From NCBI RefSeq assembly GCF_013408555.1, contig NZ_JACBZN010000001.1, positions 310,001 through 374,000 on the forward strand: 64,000 bases of DNA. The letters run 5' to 3'. This document shows, one piece after another, positions 19,449 through 27,375 of the stretch; positions within the stretch are counted from its first letter, which is position 1, and every line of letters starts with the position of its first letter. The notes under the pieces were generated by a model. It saw only the letters and a list, made by a program, of their open reading frames with translations, made no database searches and was not told the origin of the DNA. A program made the translations under genes and the position numbers. The stretch comes from Aeromicrobium tamlense. Its GTDB lineage: Bacteria; Actinomycetota; Actinomycetes; Propionibacteriales; Nocardioidaceae.

Positions 19449-20825
19449 ATGAACGCACTGGCAGCCGCACAGGACAAGATGCGCTCGGTCGGGCTGCCCG
19501 AGCAGGCGATCGACGTCTTCACGGCGTTCTACCACCAGCTCGAGGAGGGTGCGTCCGGGCTCATCCCCGAGTCCGAGGTCGAGCCGCTCGAGGACGTCGC
19601 GAGCATCCACTCGCTCGACTACGACACCGAGACGCTGCGCCGAGCCGCCGCCGAGACGGTGGTCATCAAGCTCAACGGCGGCCTCGGCACCACGATGGGC
19701 ATGCAGCAGGCGAAGTCGCTGCTGCCGATCAAGCACCGGCTGAGCTTCCTCGACCTCATCGTCGACCAGGTGTGGCACGTGCGCTCCACCCTCGGGGTCG
19801 ACCTGCCGCTGCTGTTCATGAACAGCTTCCGGACGCGCGACGACACCCTCGAGGCCCTGTCGCACTACCCCGAGCTGAAGGTCGGCGACCTCCCGCTCGA
19901 CTTCCTGCAGAACCGCGAGCCCCGCCTCGACGCTGAGACCCTCGCGCCCGTCGAGTGGCCCGACGATCCGTCGCTCGAGTGGTGCCCGCCGGGCCACGCC
20001 GACCTCTACACCGCCCTCGACGCCTCGGGCGTGCTCGACCAGCTGATCGAGGCCGGCTACCGGTACGCCTCGATCTCCAACGCCGACAACCTCGGCGCCG
20101 TGCCCGACCCGGCGATGATGGCGTGGTTCGCCGAGACCGGGGCGCCGTACGCGGCCGAGGTCTGCCGCCGCACGCCGGCCGACGTCAAGGGCGGTCACCT
20201 CGTGGTGCGCCGCTCCGACGGCCGCCTCATCCTGCGCGAGACAGCGCAGATCGCCCCTGAGGACCGGGAGGCCGCGGCCGACCTGTCGGTTCACCGCTAC
20301 TTCCACACGAACAACCTCTGGTTCGACCTCCACGCGCTGCGTGCCGAGCTGGACCGCGCGCAGGGCGTCCTCGACCTGCCGCTCATCCGCAACCAGAAGA
20401 ACGTCGACCCCACCGATCCCGACAGCCCCGAGGTGATCCAGATCGAGTCCGCGATGGGCGCGGCGATCTCGGTGTTCGAGGGCGCCACGGCGATCGAGGT
20501 CGACCGCGCGCGCTTCCTGCCGGTGAAGACCACCGACGACCTGCTGCTGCTGCGCTCCGACGTCTACGACGTGGGCCCCGACTACCAGATGCGCGCCCGC
20601 GTGGACGACGTCCCATCGGTCGACCTCGACAAGCGCTACTTCAAGGCCATCGGCGAGTTCGACAAGCGACTGCCGTTCTCGGTCGGCCTGCTGTACGCCT
20701 CGTCGCTCACGGTGCGCGGGGACTGGAGCTTCGGCGAGGGCGTCGTGGTGCGCGGCGACGTGGTCCTCGAGGACGAGGGCCGACCGCGCCACGTGGCCTC
20801 CGGAACGGTGCTGTCCGGGATCTAG
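19449..20825 (+). CDS. UTP-glucose-1-phosphate uridylyltransferase (UDPGP family)
   Basis: 458 residues with the nucleotide-binding LNGGLGTTMGMQQAKSLLPIK segment of eukaryote-type UDP-glucose pyrophosphorylases (PF01704 family) rather than the bacterial GalU type. Other blocks are PLLFMNSFRTRDDT, WCPPGHADLY, ISNADNLGAVPDP and HTNNLWFDL. It makes UDP-glucose for cell-envelope polysaccharides and trehalose. It is first in an operon with glp, rimJ-like and glpR genes. ATG 19449 is supported by homology and by the -10 box 7 nt upstream. Confidence 0.9.
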   Translation: MNALAAAQDKMRSVGLPEQAIDVFTAFYHQLEEGASGLIPESEVEPLEDVASIHSLDYDTETLRRAAAETVVIKLNGGLGTTMGMQQAKSLLPIKHRLSFLDLIVDQVWHVRSTLGVDLPLLFMNSFRTRDDTLEALSHYPELKVGDLPLDFLQNREPRLDAETLAPVEWPDDPSLEWCPPGHADLYTALDASGVLDQLIEAGYRYASISNADNLGAVPDPAMMAWFAETGAPYAAEVCRRTPADVKGGHLVVRRSDGRLILRETAQIAPEDREAAADLSVHRYFHTNNLWFDLHALRAELDRAQGVLDLPLIRNQKNVDPTDPDSPEVIQIESAMGAAISVFEGATAIEVDRARFLPVKTTDDLLLLRSDVYDVGPDYQMRARVDDVPSVDLDKRYFKAIGEFDKRLPFSVGLLYASSLTVRGDWSFGEGVVVRGDVVLEDEGRPRHVASGTVLSGI

Positions 20826-20839
20826 CGCGGAACGGCCGT

Positions 20840-20845
20840 TAGGCT
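20840..20845 (+). promoter_or_regulatory. -10 element of leaderless glp promoter
   Basis: TAGGCT, 7 nt (GGCACGC) before the ATG of glp, giving this gene an internal promoter within the operon. Confidence 0.5.
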
Positions 20846-20852
20846 GGCACGC

Positions 20853-22127
20853 ATGTCGTCAGGACAACTGCCTCCGCGGACGCGTCCCGTCAGCGTCGCC
20901 CCCGGCCGCCTGACGGTCGAGGACCACCTCGAGACCATCCTGCGGGGCGTCGGACCCCTCGCGGCCTACGACCAACCCGTCGTCGAGTCGCTGGGCCTGA
21001 CCCTCCACGAGGACGTCCTCAGCGACGACGACCTGCCGCGATTCTCCGCGGCCGCGGTCGACGGCTACGCCGTCAACGCCACCGACGTCGTCGGGGCCCG
21101 CCCGGGCGAGCCCGTCGAGCTCCCGGTCGTCGCCGAGATCGTCCCCGGCCTGGGCAAGCCCTTCGCCATCAGCGGCGGCTCGTGCGTGCGGATCATGGCC
21201 GGCGCGCCGCTGCCGCGCGGCGCCGACGCCGTCGTCCCCGCCGACTCCACCGACGGCGGCCGTACGAAGGTGGCCATCGGCCGCGCCGTGCTGGCCGGGT
21301 CGGGCGTGCGGCACGCCGCCGGCGACCTCTCGCGCGGTGCCGTCGCGCTGCCCGAGGGGGCCGTGCTCGGTCCGCGCGAGATCGGCCTGCTGGCCGCGAT
21401 CGGCCGCGACCGCGTGCGCGCCCGTCCGCGTCCGCGCGTCGTCGTGATGTCCACGGGCCGCGAGCTGCGCGAGCCCGGCGCCCACCTCGACGCCGACTCC
21501 GTCCACGACGCGAACTCCTCGATGCTGGCCGCGGCCGTGCGCGACCTCGGCGCGATCGCCTACCGCGTCGGCGTCGTCGACGACGATCCCGCGCACTTCA
21601 AGCGCGTGCTGTCCGACCAGCTCGTGCGTGCCGACCTCGTCATCACCACCGGCGGCATCACGGGCGACGAGCGCGCCCTCGTGAAGCGCACGCTCACCGA
21701 GGTCGGCGAGGTCACCTTCTCCGACGTCGCGCTGCACCCGGGCCGCACCCACGGCTTCGGCCGCGTCTTCGACGAGCAGACCCCGGTCATCACGCTGCCG
21801 GGCGACCCGGTCTCGGCGTACGTGGGCTTCGAGGTCTTCGTGGTGCCGGCGATCCGTCGCATGCTGGGCCGCACGCCCTACCGCCGCCCGCAGGTCCACG
21901 CGGTGCTGGCCGAGGACCTCACGTCCGACACCGGTGTGCGCGAGTACCGCCCGGCGTTCTTCGAGGTCACGCACCGCGGAGCGAAGGTCACCCCCTTGCC
22001 GCACGCCGGACCCCACCTCGTGGGCACGCTCGCGAAGGCCAACGCCCTGATCGTGGTGGGCGAGGACGAGAGCGCGCTGCACCTGGGCGACACCGTCCGC
22101 ACCCTCGTGCTGGACCGCAACTTCTGA
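20853..22127 (+). CDS. glp: Gephyrin-like molybdotransferase Glp (MoeA family)
   Basis: 424 residues. MoeA fold: domain blocks LTVEDHLETIL, DLPRFSAAAVDGYAV, GGSCVRIMAGAPLPRGADAVVP, VVVMSTGRELREPG, DLVITTGGITGDE and ITLPGDPVSAYVGFEVFV are all visible. MoeA inserts molybdate into molybdopterin. In corynebacteria the paralog encoded next to a small membrane protein (GlpR) acts in cell division with FtsZ and Wag31, and this gene has exactly that neighbour. The stop overlaps the next gene (TGATG). No other molybdopterin genes are near, which favours the division role. Confidence 0.88.
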   Translation: MSSGQLPPRTRPVSVAPGRLTVEDHLETILRGVGPLAAYDQPVVESLGLTLHEDVLSDDDLPRFSAAAVDGYAVNATDVVGARPGEPVELPVVAEIVPGLGKPFAISGGSCVRIMAGAPLPRGADAVVPADSTDGGRTKVAIGRAVLAGSGVRHAAGDLSRGAVALPEGAVLGPREIGLLAAIGRDRVRARPRPRVVVMSTGRELREPGAHLDADSVHDANSSMLAAAVRDLGAIAYRVGVVDDDPAHFKRVLSDQLVRADLVITTGGITGDERALVKRTLTEVGEVTFSDVALHPGRTHGFGRVFDEQTPVITLPGDPVSAYVGFEVFVVPAIRRMLGRTPYRRPQVHAVLAEDLTSDTGVREYRPAFFEVTHRGAKVTPLPHAGPHLVGTLAKANALIVVGEDESALHLGDTVRTLVLDRNF

Positions 22128-22729
22128 TGGCACGCGGGTGGCCGGCCACGCTGTCGGACGGTCTCGTCGGCGTCCGTCCGCTGGTGCGTCGCGACGCCTC
22201 CACGTGGGCGCGGCTGCGCTCGGAGAACGCCGACTGGCTCGTCCAGTGGGAGGCCACGCTGCCGCGCGGCGAGGGCAACGCGCCCGAGTCCTACGGTGCG
22301 ACGATCGCCACGCTGCGCCGCCGCGCCCGTGAGGGCTCCGCGATGCCCTTCGCCGTGACGTGGGCCGGCGACATGGTCGGGCAGGTCACCGTGAGCGGCA
22401 TCACGCGCGGCTCGGCGCTGTGGGCCAGCATCGGCTACTGGGTGGCACGCAGCCACGCCGGTCGCGGTGTCACGCCCACCGCGGTCGCGCTCGTGTGCGA
22501 CCACCTGTTCACCAAGGCCGGCCTGCACCGGATCGAGATCTCGATCCGTCCCGAGAACGCCGCCAGCCTACGCGTCGTGGAGAAGCTCGGCTTCGAGGAG
22601 TTCGGTCTCGCCCCGCGCTACCTGCACATCGCGGGGGAGTGGCGCGACCACCGGATGTTCCAGCTGCTCCAGGAGGACGTGCCGCACGGCGTCCTGGCGC
22701 GCCTGCGCGGGGACGGTTCCACCACCTGA
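22127..22729 (+). CDS. RimJ/RimL-type N-acetyltransferase
   Basis: 200 residues of the GNAT superfamily, RimJ/RimL branch: VGVRPLVRRDASTWARLR at the N-terminus, IGYWVARSHAGRGVTPTAVALVCDHLF as the acetyl-CoA region, then HRIEISIRPENAASLRVVEKLGFEEFG. Relatives acetylate protein N-termini, including ribosomal S5 and S18. The ATG overlaps the glp stop by one base. The gene sits between glp and glpR, its usual place in this actinobacterial operon. The substrate is not known. Confidence 0.85.
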   Translation: MARGWPATLSDGLVGVRPLVRRDASTWARLRSENADWLVQWEATLPRGEGNAPESYGATIATLRRRAREGSAMPFAVTWAGDMVGQVTVSGITRGSALWASIGYWVARSHAGRGVTPTAVALVCDHLFTKAGLHRIEISIRPENAASLRVVEKLGFEEFGLAPRYLHIAGEWRDHRMFQLLQEDVPHGVLARLRGDGSTT

Positions 22730-22801
22730 GTCCGACGGGGCCTGCGTGAACTCTGGTGCGACACACCCGGCAGGCTCCCACGGATCGAGCGCGTCACGAC
22801 C

Positions 22802-22807
22802 TACGGT
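22802..22807 (+). promoter_or_regulatory. -10 element of leaderless glpR promoter
   Basis: TACGGT, 7 nt before GTG 22815. It supports this GTG as the start, even though the frame is open further upstream. Confidence 0.45.
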
Positions 22808-22814
22808 TTCAAGC

Positions 22815-23783
22815 GTGGGTTCCAGCGGATTGATCGTCGCGTTCGTCGTCGCCTTGTGGGCGGCGTACTTCGTGCCGCTCGTCCTGCGTCGCTACGACGA
22901 GGCGGGCAAGAACTCCTCCCTCGACCAGGACGGTCCCACGCGTCGCGTGGTGGAGCCGCGCCGCACCGTGGTGGCCGCCGAGGAGCGTCCCGCGCCCTCC
23001 GTCACGAAGAAGGTGGCCCCGCCCGTGACGAAGCGCGCCGAGCCCGCCACCCCCTCGACTTCCCCTCGCGTCGACCGGACTTCTCCGGCGGTCGACGCGC
23101 AACGTCCGCGCGTCACGCGCGAGGCCGCCAGGATCGCCGCCCGTCGTCGCCGCAACGTGCTGCTGACGCTCGTGGCCGTGCTGGCGGTGCTGACCGGCGT
23201 CACCGTCGCCAGCCTCGTTCCCGTGTGGACGCCCGCGATCGGCGTCGGCCTGATCGTCGCCTGGCTGGTCCTGTGCCGCGTCATGGTGCGCCAGGAGCGC
23301 GGCATCGCCCGCGGCTCCTCGCAGGGGCGTATCGTGCGCGGGCTGCGCGCCGTGCCGTCGTCCGTCGTCCGGGCCTTCGGCTGGGCATCGGGCCGTGTCG
23401 GGTCCGACCGGTCCACCACCGTCGGGGGCACCGCCGCCGACGAGGAGATGACCATCGTCGTCTCCGACCAGGTGGAGGACCTCGCGCTCGAGCGTCGCAA
23501 CGTCATGGAGACCGACGCGCCGCTGGCCGCCGACGCCCTCGACGAGCAGTTGCAGATCGCGGTGCCCAGCGTCTCGGCCACGAGCGGCGAGCCGCTGTGG
23601 GACCCGCTGCCGATCACCGTGCCCACCTACGTGAGCAAGCCGCGCGCGGGCCGGACGGTGCGCACGATCGAGTTCGGCCAGCCCGGCGCGTGGACCTCGG
23701 GCCACGTCGAGGGCGAGCAGACCGAGCTGCCCGGCATGGACGAGGGCGACGCGGGCTCCGACCAGCGCGCCGTCGGCCACTGA
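22815..23783 (+). CDS. glpR: Glp receptor / divisome protein GlpR (SepX-like)
   Basis: 322 residues. An N-terminal membrane helix (SSGLIVAFVVALWAAYFVPLVL) is followed by the conserved LRRYDEAGK motif, a Pro/Thr-rich cytoplasmic stretch, two further membrane helices (about 112-160: NVLLTLVAVLAVLTGVTVAS and IGVGLIVAWLVLCRVMV) and a long acidic tail with PLPITVPTYVSKPRAGR near the end. This arrangement fits GlpR, called SepX in Streptomyces, the membrane partner of Glp in division and polar growth. It closes the operon with glp, as expected. Start GTG 22815. Confidence 0.85.
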   Translation: MGSSGLIVAFVVALWAAYFVPLVLRRYDEAGKNSSLDQDGPTRRVVEPRRTVVAAEERPAPSVTKKVAPPVTKRAEPATPSTSPRVDRTSPAVDAQRPRVTREAARIAARRRRNVLLTLVAVLAVLTGVTVASLVPVWTPAIGVGLIVAWLVLCRVMVRQERGIARGSSQGRIVRGLRAVPSSVVRAFGWASGRVGSDRSTTVGGTAADEEMTIVVSDQVEDLALERRNVMETDAPLAADALDEQLQIAVPSVSATSGEPLWDPLPITVPTYVSKPRAGRTVRTIEFGQPGAWTSGHVEGEQTELPGMDEGDAGSDQRAVGH

Positions 23784-23847
23784 GCCGCTCACCCACCCCC
23801 GCAGGAGGGACACCGGGGACCGTGTTGCTATCCTGATGTACGACCTT

Positions 23848-23920
23848 GGGGCATTGGCGCAGTTGGTAGCGCGCTTCGTTCGCATCGAAGAGGTCAGGAG
23901 TTCGAATCTCCTATGCTCCA
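23848..23920 (+). tRNA. tRNA-Ala (anticodon CGC)
   Basis: 73 nt folding into a standard cloverleaf. The acceptor stem GGGGCAT/ATGCTCC has the G3-U70 wobble pair that marks alanine tRNAs. The anticodon stem CTTCG/CGAAG encloses loop TTCGCAT, anticodon CGC (reads GCG). T arm GGAGTTCGAATCTCC. Discriminator A at 23920; CCA is not encoded. A 14-bp terminator hairpin follows. Confidence 0.95.
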
Positions 23921-23926
23921 CGTCAT

Positions 23927-23957
23927 CGACGCCCCCGGACCCGGTCCGGGGGCGTCG
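23927..23957 (+). terminator. Terminator after tRNA-Ala
   Basis: CGACGCCCCCGGAC (23927-23940) pairs perfectly with GTCCGGGGGCGTCG (23944-23957) around a 3-nt loop, 6 bp after the tRNA. Confidence 0.8.
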
Positions 23958-24059
23958 CTCACTTCCCGGGCCCGCGCGCCTCATCCGAGCTTCCTACACG
24001 CGATGGTTCCTTCGGACCACCTTCGCGAGAAAGCGCGACACTCCCGCACCACGCGCCCC

Positions 24060-24065
24060 TAGGCT
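24060..24065 (+). promoter_or_regulatory. -10 element of leaderless secreted-protein gene
   Basis: TAGGCT, 7 nt before ATG 24073. Confidence 0.5.
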
Positions 24066-24072
24066 CACGCGC

Positions 24073-25182
24073 ATGATCTCCCCGAAGACCCAGTACCGAG
24101 TCGTGTCCGGACTCCTCGGCGGAGCCCTCGTCACGAGCGCTCTCGCCTTCGCCGCACCTGTCGCCACGGCCGCCCCGGCCGCCGCGCCCGGCGCCAAGGT
24201 CGTCGTCCTCAACGACCCCAGCTTCGTCGACACCATCGCCCTGGCCGACGTCCCCACCAACGAGGGCCACGAGGCCGCGAACATGATCGTCGGCCTGCGC
24301 GCCGACGGCCACACGGTCACCGAGCTCACCACCAGCACCCCGGCCGCCATCACCGCGGCGCTGAAGGGCAAGGACACGCTGGTCGTGCCTGAGCTCGAGC
24401 GGGACGCGTGGGCGCAGAACATCGGCTCCGCGAGCCGCAGCGCCGTCAAGTCCTTCGTCCGCAACGGCGGCACCATCGTGGTCGCCTCGGACTACGAGGA
24501 CACGCTCAACACGCTGTTCGGCTACAAGATCGAGACCACCGGCGACGACGGCTGGACCAAGCGCGCCCCCGCCGGCAGCCCGTTCCGTGGCGGCCCGGCC
24601 TCGCTGCCGGACAACAACGGCTCGAACTCGGCCGTGATCTCCACCCTCCCGGCCGGCGCGGTCGTCGAGTACGCCGACTCCGACAACGACAACGCCGGCG
24701 TCTTCACCAAGCGTGAGGGCAAGGGCCTGGTCGTCTCCCTCGGGTGGGACTGGTACTGGGCGGCTCCCGCGCAGGCCGACGGTCAGGACGGCGGCTGGCG
24801 CAGCATCCTGGACACCTCGGTGCGCACCGGCATCAAGCCTGCCGTCGCCCCGAGCAACGTGTTCAAGCTGCCCAAGCCCGCCGCGCACTCCCGTGCCGCC
24901 GCGGTCAAGCTGAAGCTCGACCTCCCCGGTGCCGGCAAGATCAAGGTCGGCCCGTCCAAGAAGGGCACGCTGAAGACCGTCACGAAGAAGGTCGGCGCCT
25001 CGGGCAACACGTCCGTCTGGGTCAAGCCGTCGGGCTCGACGATCAAGAAGCTGAAGAAGAAGCTCAAGGCGAGCGGCAAGTCCGCGGTCGCGACGAAGCT
25101 GCGCGTCAAGGCCACGTACACCCCGACCGGCGGCAAGCCGCGCACGGTCACCCGGGTCTACGTGTTCAAGCTCCAGCGCTAG
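24073..25182 (+). CDS. Secreted protein, ThuA/GATase-like fold predicted
   Basis: 369 residues. A signal peptide is clear: MISPKTQYRVV, a hydrophobic run LLGGALVTSALAFAA and cleavage near ATAAPA. Residues about 40-260 show alternating strands and helices (KVVVLNDPSFVDT, AANMIVGLRADGHTV, DTLVVPELE, FVRNGGTIVVASDYEDTLNTLFGY, KGLVVSLGWDWYW) that look like a glutamine-amidotransferase-like or DUF4350-like domain. No catalytic triad can be assigned. The C-terminal 90 residues are lysine-rich (IKKLKKKLKASGKSAV) with beta-strands, a pattern of cell-wall-exposed domains. Function unknown; own promoter and own terminator. Confidence 0.7.
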   Translation: MISPKTQYRVVSGLLGGALVTSALAFAAPVATAAPAAAPGAKVVVLNDPSFVDTIALADVPTNEGHEAANMIVGLRADGHTVTELTTSTPAAITAALKGKDTLVVPELERDAWAQNIGSASRSAVKSFVRNGGTIVVASDYEDTLNTLFGYKIETTGDDGWTKRAPAGSPFRGGPASLPDNNGSNSAVISTLPAGAVVEYADSDNDNAGVFTKREGKGLVVSLGWDWYWAAPAQADGQDGGWRSILDTSVRTGIKPAVAPSNVFKLPKPAAHSRAAAVKLKLDLPGAGKIKVGPSKKGTLKTVTKKVGASGNTSVWVKPSGSTIKKLKKKLKASGKSAVATKLRVKATYTPTGGKPRTVTRVYVFKLQR

Positions 25183-25200
25183 CTCGACCCCCCCCCACCG

Positions 25201-25238
25201 GCGCGGTGGATCGTGGCCTCGGCCACGGTCCACCGCGC
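25201..25238 (+). terminator. Terminator after secreted-protein gene
   Basis: GCGCGGTGGA-T-CGTGGCC (25201-25218) pairs with GGCCACG-G-TCCACCGCGC (25221-25238), with one T-G wobble pair and a CTCG turn. Confidence 0.75.
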
Positions 25239-25294
25239 TGTCGTTCGCGGGGGCGTAGGCTCGGCGCGCACCCGCCGTCGCCGGAAGGAGTCCC

Positions 25295-25744
25295 GTGCGC
25301 GCTGATGACGCCTCGTCGCAGGCGCGGCCCCTGTACGCGAGTCCGGGGGCGCTCGTCCTCGTCCTGATCGGCGGTGCGATCGGCACCGCCGTGCGTGCGT
25401 CGCTGGCCGAGGCCCTCCCGCCCGCCGCCGGCGACTGGCCGTGGGCCACGTTCGCGGTGAACGTCGTCGGGTCGTTCCTGCTGGGTGCGCTGGTCGCCGT
25501 GGTCTCGGGACGCGAGGTCGGACGGCTCCGGTACGTGCGCCCGGCCCTCGGCGCGGGCGTGCTGGGCGGATTCACGACCTACAGCACGTTCGCGGTCGAG
25601 GTCGAGCGGCTGCTGACGGGTGGTGCCGTGGGTCTCGGGCTGGCCTACGGGGTGCTGAGCGTGCTGCTGGGCGTCCTGGCGGCCGCTGCGGGCGTCCTGG
25701 TGGGCGGCGGCGTCCGGCCTCCCGCCGCGGAGCGGGACCGGTGA
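25295..25744 (+). CDS. crcB: Fluoride channel subunit CrcB (first)
   Basis: 149 residues with four membrane helices and the Fluc signatures: VVGSFLLGALVA (the N-x-x-G-S-F region), then GAGVLGGFTTYSTFAVEVERLL. Fluc channels export fluoride and work as antiparallel dual-topology dimers. Actinobacteria often have two adjacent genes whose products form a heterodimer, as here. GTG 25295 follows a strong GGAAGGAG; TAGGCT at 25256-25261 is a likely -10 box. No fluoride riboswitch is recognisable in the short leader. The stop overlaps the next crcB start (GTGA). Confidence 0.92.
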   Translation: MRADDASSQARPLYASPGALVLVLIGGAIGTAVRASLAEALPPAAGDWPWATFAVNVVGSFLLGALVAVVSGREVGRLRYVRPALGAGVLGGFTTYSTFAVEVERLLTGGAVGLGLAYGVLSVLLGVLAAAAGVLVGGGVRPPAAERDR

Positions 25745-26097
25745 TCGCGCTCGTCGCGCTCGCGGGCGGCGTCGGGGCCGTGCTGCGATTCGTCGCGGAG
25801 GGGCTCGTCACGCGTTCGGTGCGCGCTCCCGTGCCGCTGGGGACCTTCGCGGTGAACGTCACCGGTTCGTTCGTGCTGGGACTGGTGGTGGCCGCCACGG
25901 CCGCGGACTCGGACGTGCGCCTCGTCCTCGGCACCGGCCTGCTCGGCGGCTACACGACCTTCTCGGCCGCCAGCGTCGAGGCGTTTCTGCTGGCGCGCTC
26001 CCGCGGCCCCCGTGCTCTGGCGCTCGCCGCCTCCCATGCCGCGGCGATGCTCGCCTGCGGCCTCGGCGCCGCCGCCCTCGGGCTCCGGCTGGGCTGA
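25741..26097 (+). CDS. crcB: Fluoride channel subunit CrcB (second)
   Basis: 118 residues, four membrane helices, with FAVNVTGSFVLGLVVA and GTGLLGGYTTFSAASVEAFLLAR, the second Fluc subunit. It is translationally coupled to the first gene through GTGA at 25741. Compared with its partner it lacks the N-terminal extension. The pair probably forms an antiparallel heterodimeric fluoride exporter in the inner membrane. Two strong hairpins follow before the convergent LLM gene. Confidence 0.92.
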   Translation: MIALVALAGGVGAVLRFVAEGLVTRSVRAPVPLGTFAVNVTGSFVLGLVVAATAADSDVRLVLGTGLLGGYTTFSAASVEAFLLARSRGPRALALAASHAAAMLACGLGAAALGLRLG

Positions 26098-26099
26098 CA

Positions 26100-26160
26100 G
26101 TTTCCCCGGCTAACCGGGGAAACCGTCACTTCGCGAGGTTTGCGAACCTCGCGAAGTGAC
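26100..26160. terminator. Double-hairpin bidirectional terminator
   Basis: Hairpin 1: GTTTCCCCGG-CTAA-CCGGGGAAAC (26100-26123). Hairpin 2: perfect 16-bp arms 26125-26140 and 26145-26160 around TGCG. The pair lies between convergent crcB and LLM oxidoreductase genes. Confidence 0.8.
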
Positions 26161-26192
26161 AGGAAACCTCGTTCAGTCTGCGAGGGGGAGCG

Positions 26193-27233
26193 TCAGAGGA
26201 CGAGCTCGGCCATCATCCGGAGCGTGTCGGCGTTGCCGCCGATCGTGAGGGTGGTGACGACGGACTCGCGCCAGGCGGCGAGGTCGTCGCGGATCTTCTC
26301 CTTCGGGCCGATCAGGGCGATCTTCTCCACGAGGTCGAGTGGGACGGCGGCGGTGGCCTCCTCCTTGCGACCCTCGAGGTAGAGGTCCTGGATCTTCGCG
26401 CAGGCCTCCTCGTAGCCCAGGCGTGCGACTGCGTCGAAGTGGAAGTTCGCGCCCTTCGCGCCCATGCCGCCCACGTAGAGCGCGATGAACGGGCGGATGA
26501 AGTCGGCCGCGGCCTCGAGGTCGTCCGACACGATCACCTGGACGGGGCAGGCGATCTCGAACTGCTCGCGGGGGAGCCGCTCGGGGGCGCGCTTCGCGAA
26601 GCCCTCCTCGAGCGCGGTGTGCGCGAACTCGGCGTCCCAGGGCGAGTAGAAGAACGGGATCCAGCCGTCGGCGATCTCGGCGGACAGCGCGATGTTCTTC
26701 GGGCCCTCCGCCGCGAGCAGCAGCGGGATCTGCTCGCGCACGGGGTGCAGCGTCGAGCGCAGCGACTTGCCCAGGCCGGTGGACTTCAGGCCGTAGACGT
26801 CGCGGTAGGGGATCTGGATCTGCGGGCCGTCGTGCGCGACCCGCTCGCGCGCGATCGTCTGGCGCAGCACGTCGAAGTACTCGCGCGTGCGGGCCAGCGG
26901 GCGCGGGTAGGGCTGGCCGTACCAGCCCTCGACGACCTGCGGGCCCGAGACGCCGAGGCCCAGCATCATGCGTCCGTTCGAGAGGTGGTCGAGCGTCATC
27001 GCGGCCATCGCCGTGGCGGTGGGCGTGCGGGCGGACATCTGCACGATGCCGGTGCCGAGCTTGATGCGCGAGGTCGAGGCGCCGAGCCACGCGAGCGGGG
27101 TCAGCGCGTCGGACCCGTAGGCCTCGGCGGTCCACACCGAGTCGTAGCCGAGCTCCTCGGCCAGCGCCAGCTGTTCGGCCTGGCCCGGCGGCTGTCCCTG
27201 ACCCCAGTAGCCGAGGCTGAGTCCGAGCTTCAT
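26193..27233 (-). CDS. LLM class F420-dependent oxidoreductase
   Basis: 346 residues of the luciferase-like monooxygenase superfamily. It begins MKLGLSLGYWGQGQPPGQAEQLALAEELGYDSVW, has IKLGTGIVQMSARTPTATAM in the barrel core, GRMMLGLGVSGPQVVEGWYG and LLAAEGPKNIALSAEIADGWIP. Such proteins in F420-producing actinobacteria usually reduce or oxidise with coenzyme F420. The substrate is unknown. ATG 27233 follows GGAGGT, so this message has a leader. The fgd gene in this window provides reduced F420. Confidence 0.85.
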   Translation of the reverse strand: MKLGLSLGYWGQGQPPGQAEQLALAEELGYDSVWTAEAYGSDALTPLAWLGASTSRIKLGTGIVQMSARTPTATAMAAMTLDHLSNGRMMLGLGVSGPQVVEGWYGQPYPRPLARTREYFDVLRQTIARERVAHDGPQIQIPYRDVYGLKSTGLGKSLRSTLHPVREQIPLLLAAEGPKNIALSAEIADGWIPFFYSPWDAEFAHTALEEGFAKRAPERLPREQFEIACPVQVIVSDDLEAAADFIRPFIALYVGGMGAKGANFHFDAVARLGYEEACAKIQDLYLEGRKEEATAAVPLDLVEKIALIGPKEKIRDDLAAWRESVVTTLTIGGNADTLRMMAELVL

Positions 27234-27315
27234 CGCGTACCTCCGTCGTCCCGGGCGCCCGTCGCCCGTGTCGTGGCTCACGCTGCCACATCGGGGGTGG
27301 CGTCGTCCCGGGGGT

Positions 27316-27375
27316 CTGACGAACGATGAGGCATTCGGGCACCCCAGCGGGGCCGAATGCCTCATCGTTCGTCAG
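27316..27375 (-). terminator. Long perfect stem-loop after DUF4349 gene
   Basis: 23-bp perfect arms (27316-27338 and 27353-27375) with an inner CCCC-AGC-GGGG stem. The right arm overlaps the stop codon of the DUF4349 gene. Its position at the gene end suggests termination; its length is exceptional. Confidence 0.75.

Noticed and set aside
20853-22127. Glp as ordinary molybdenum cofactor MoeA
   Set aside because: Not excluded biochemically, but the adjacent GlpR-type membrane protein and lack of other molybdopterin genes nearby favour the division-associated paralog.
25183-25294. Fluoride riboswitch upstream of crcB
   Set aside because: The leader after the predicted -10 box is under 35 nt and the rest is a terminator hairpin; none of the conserved crcB-motif segments is present.
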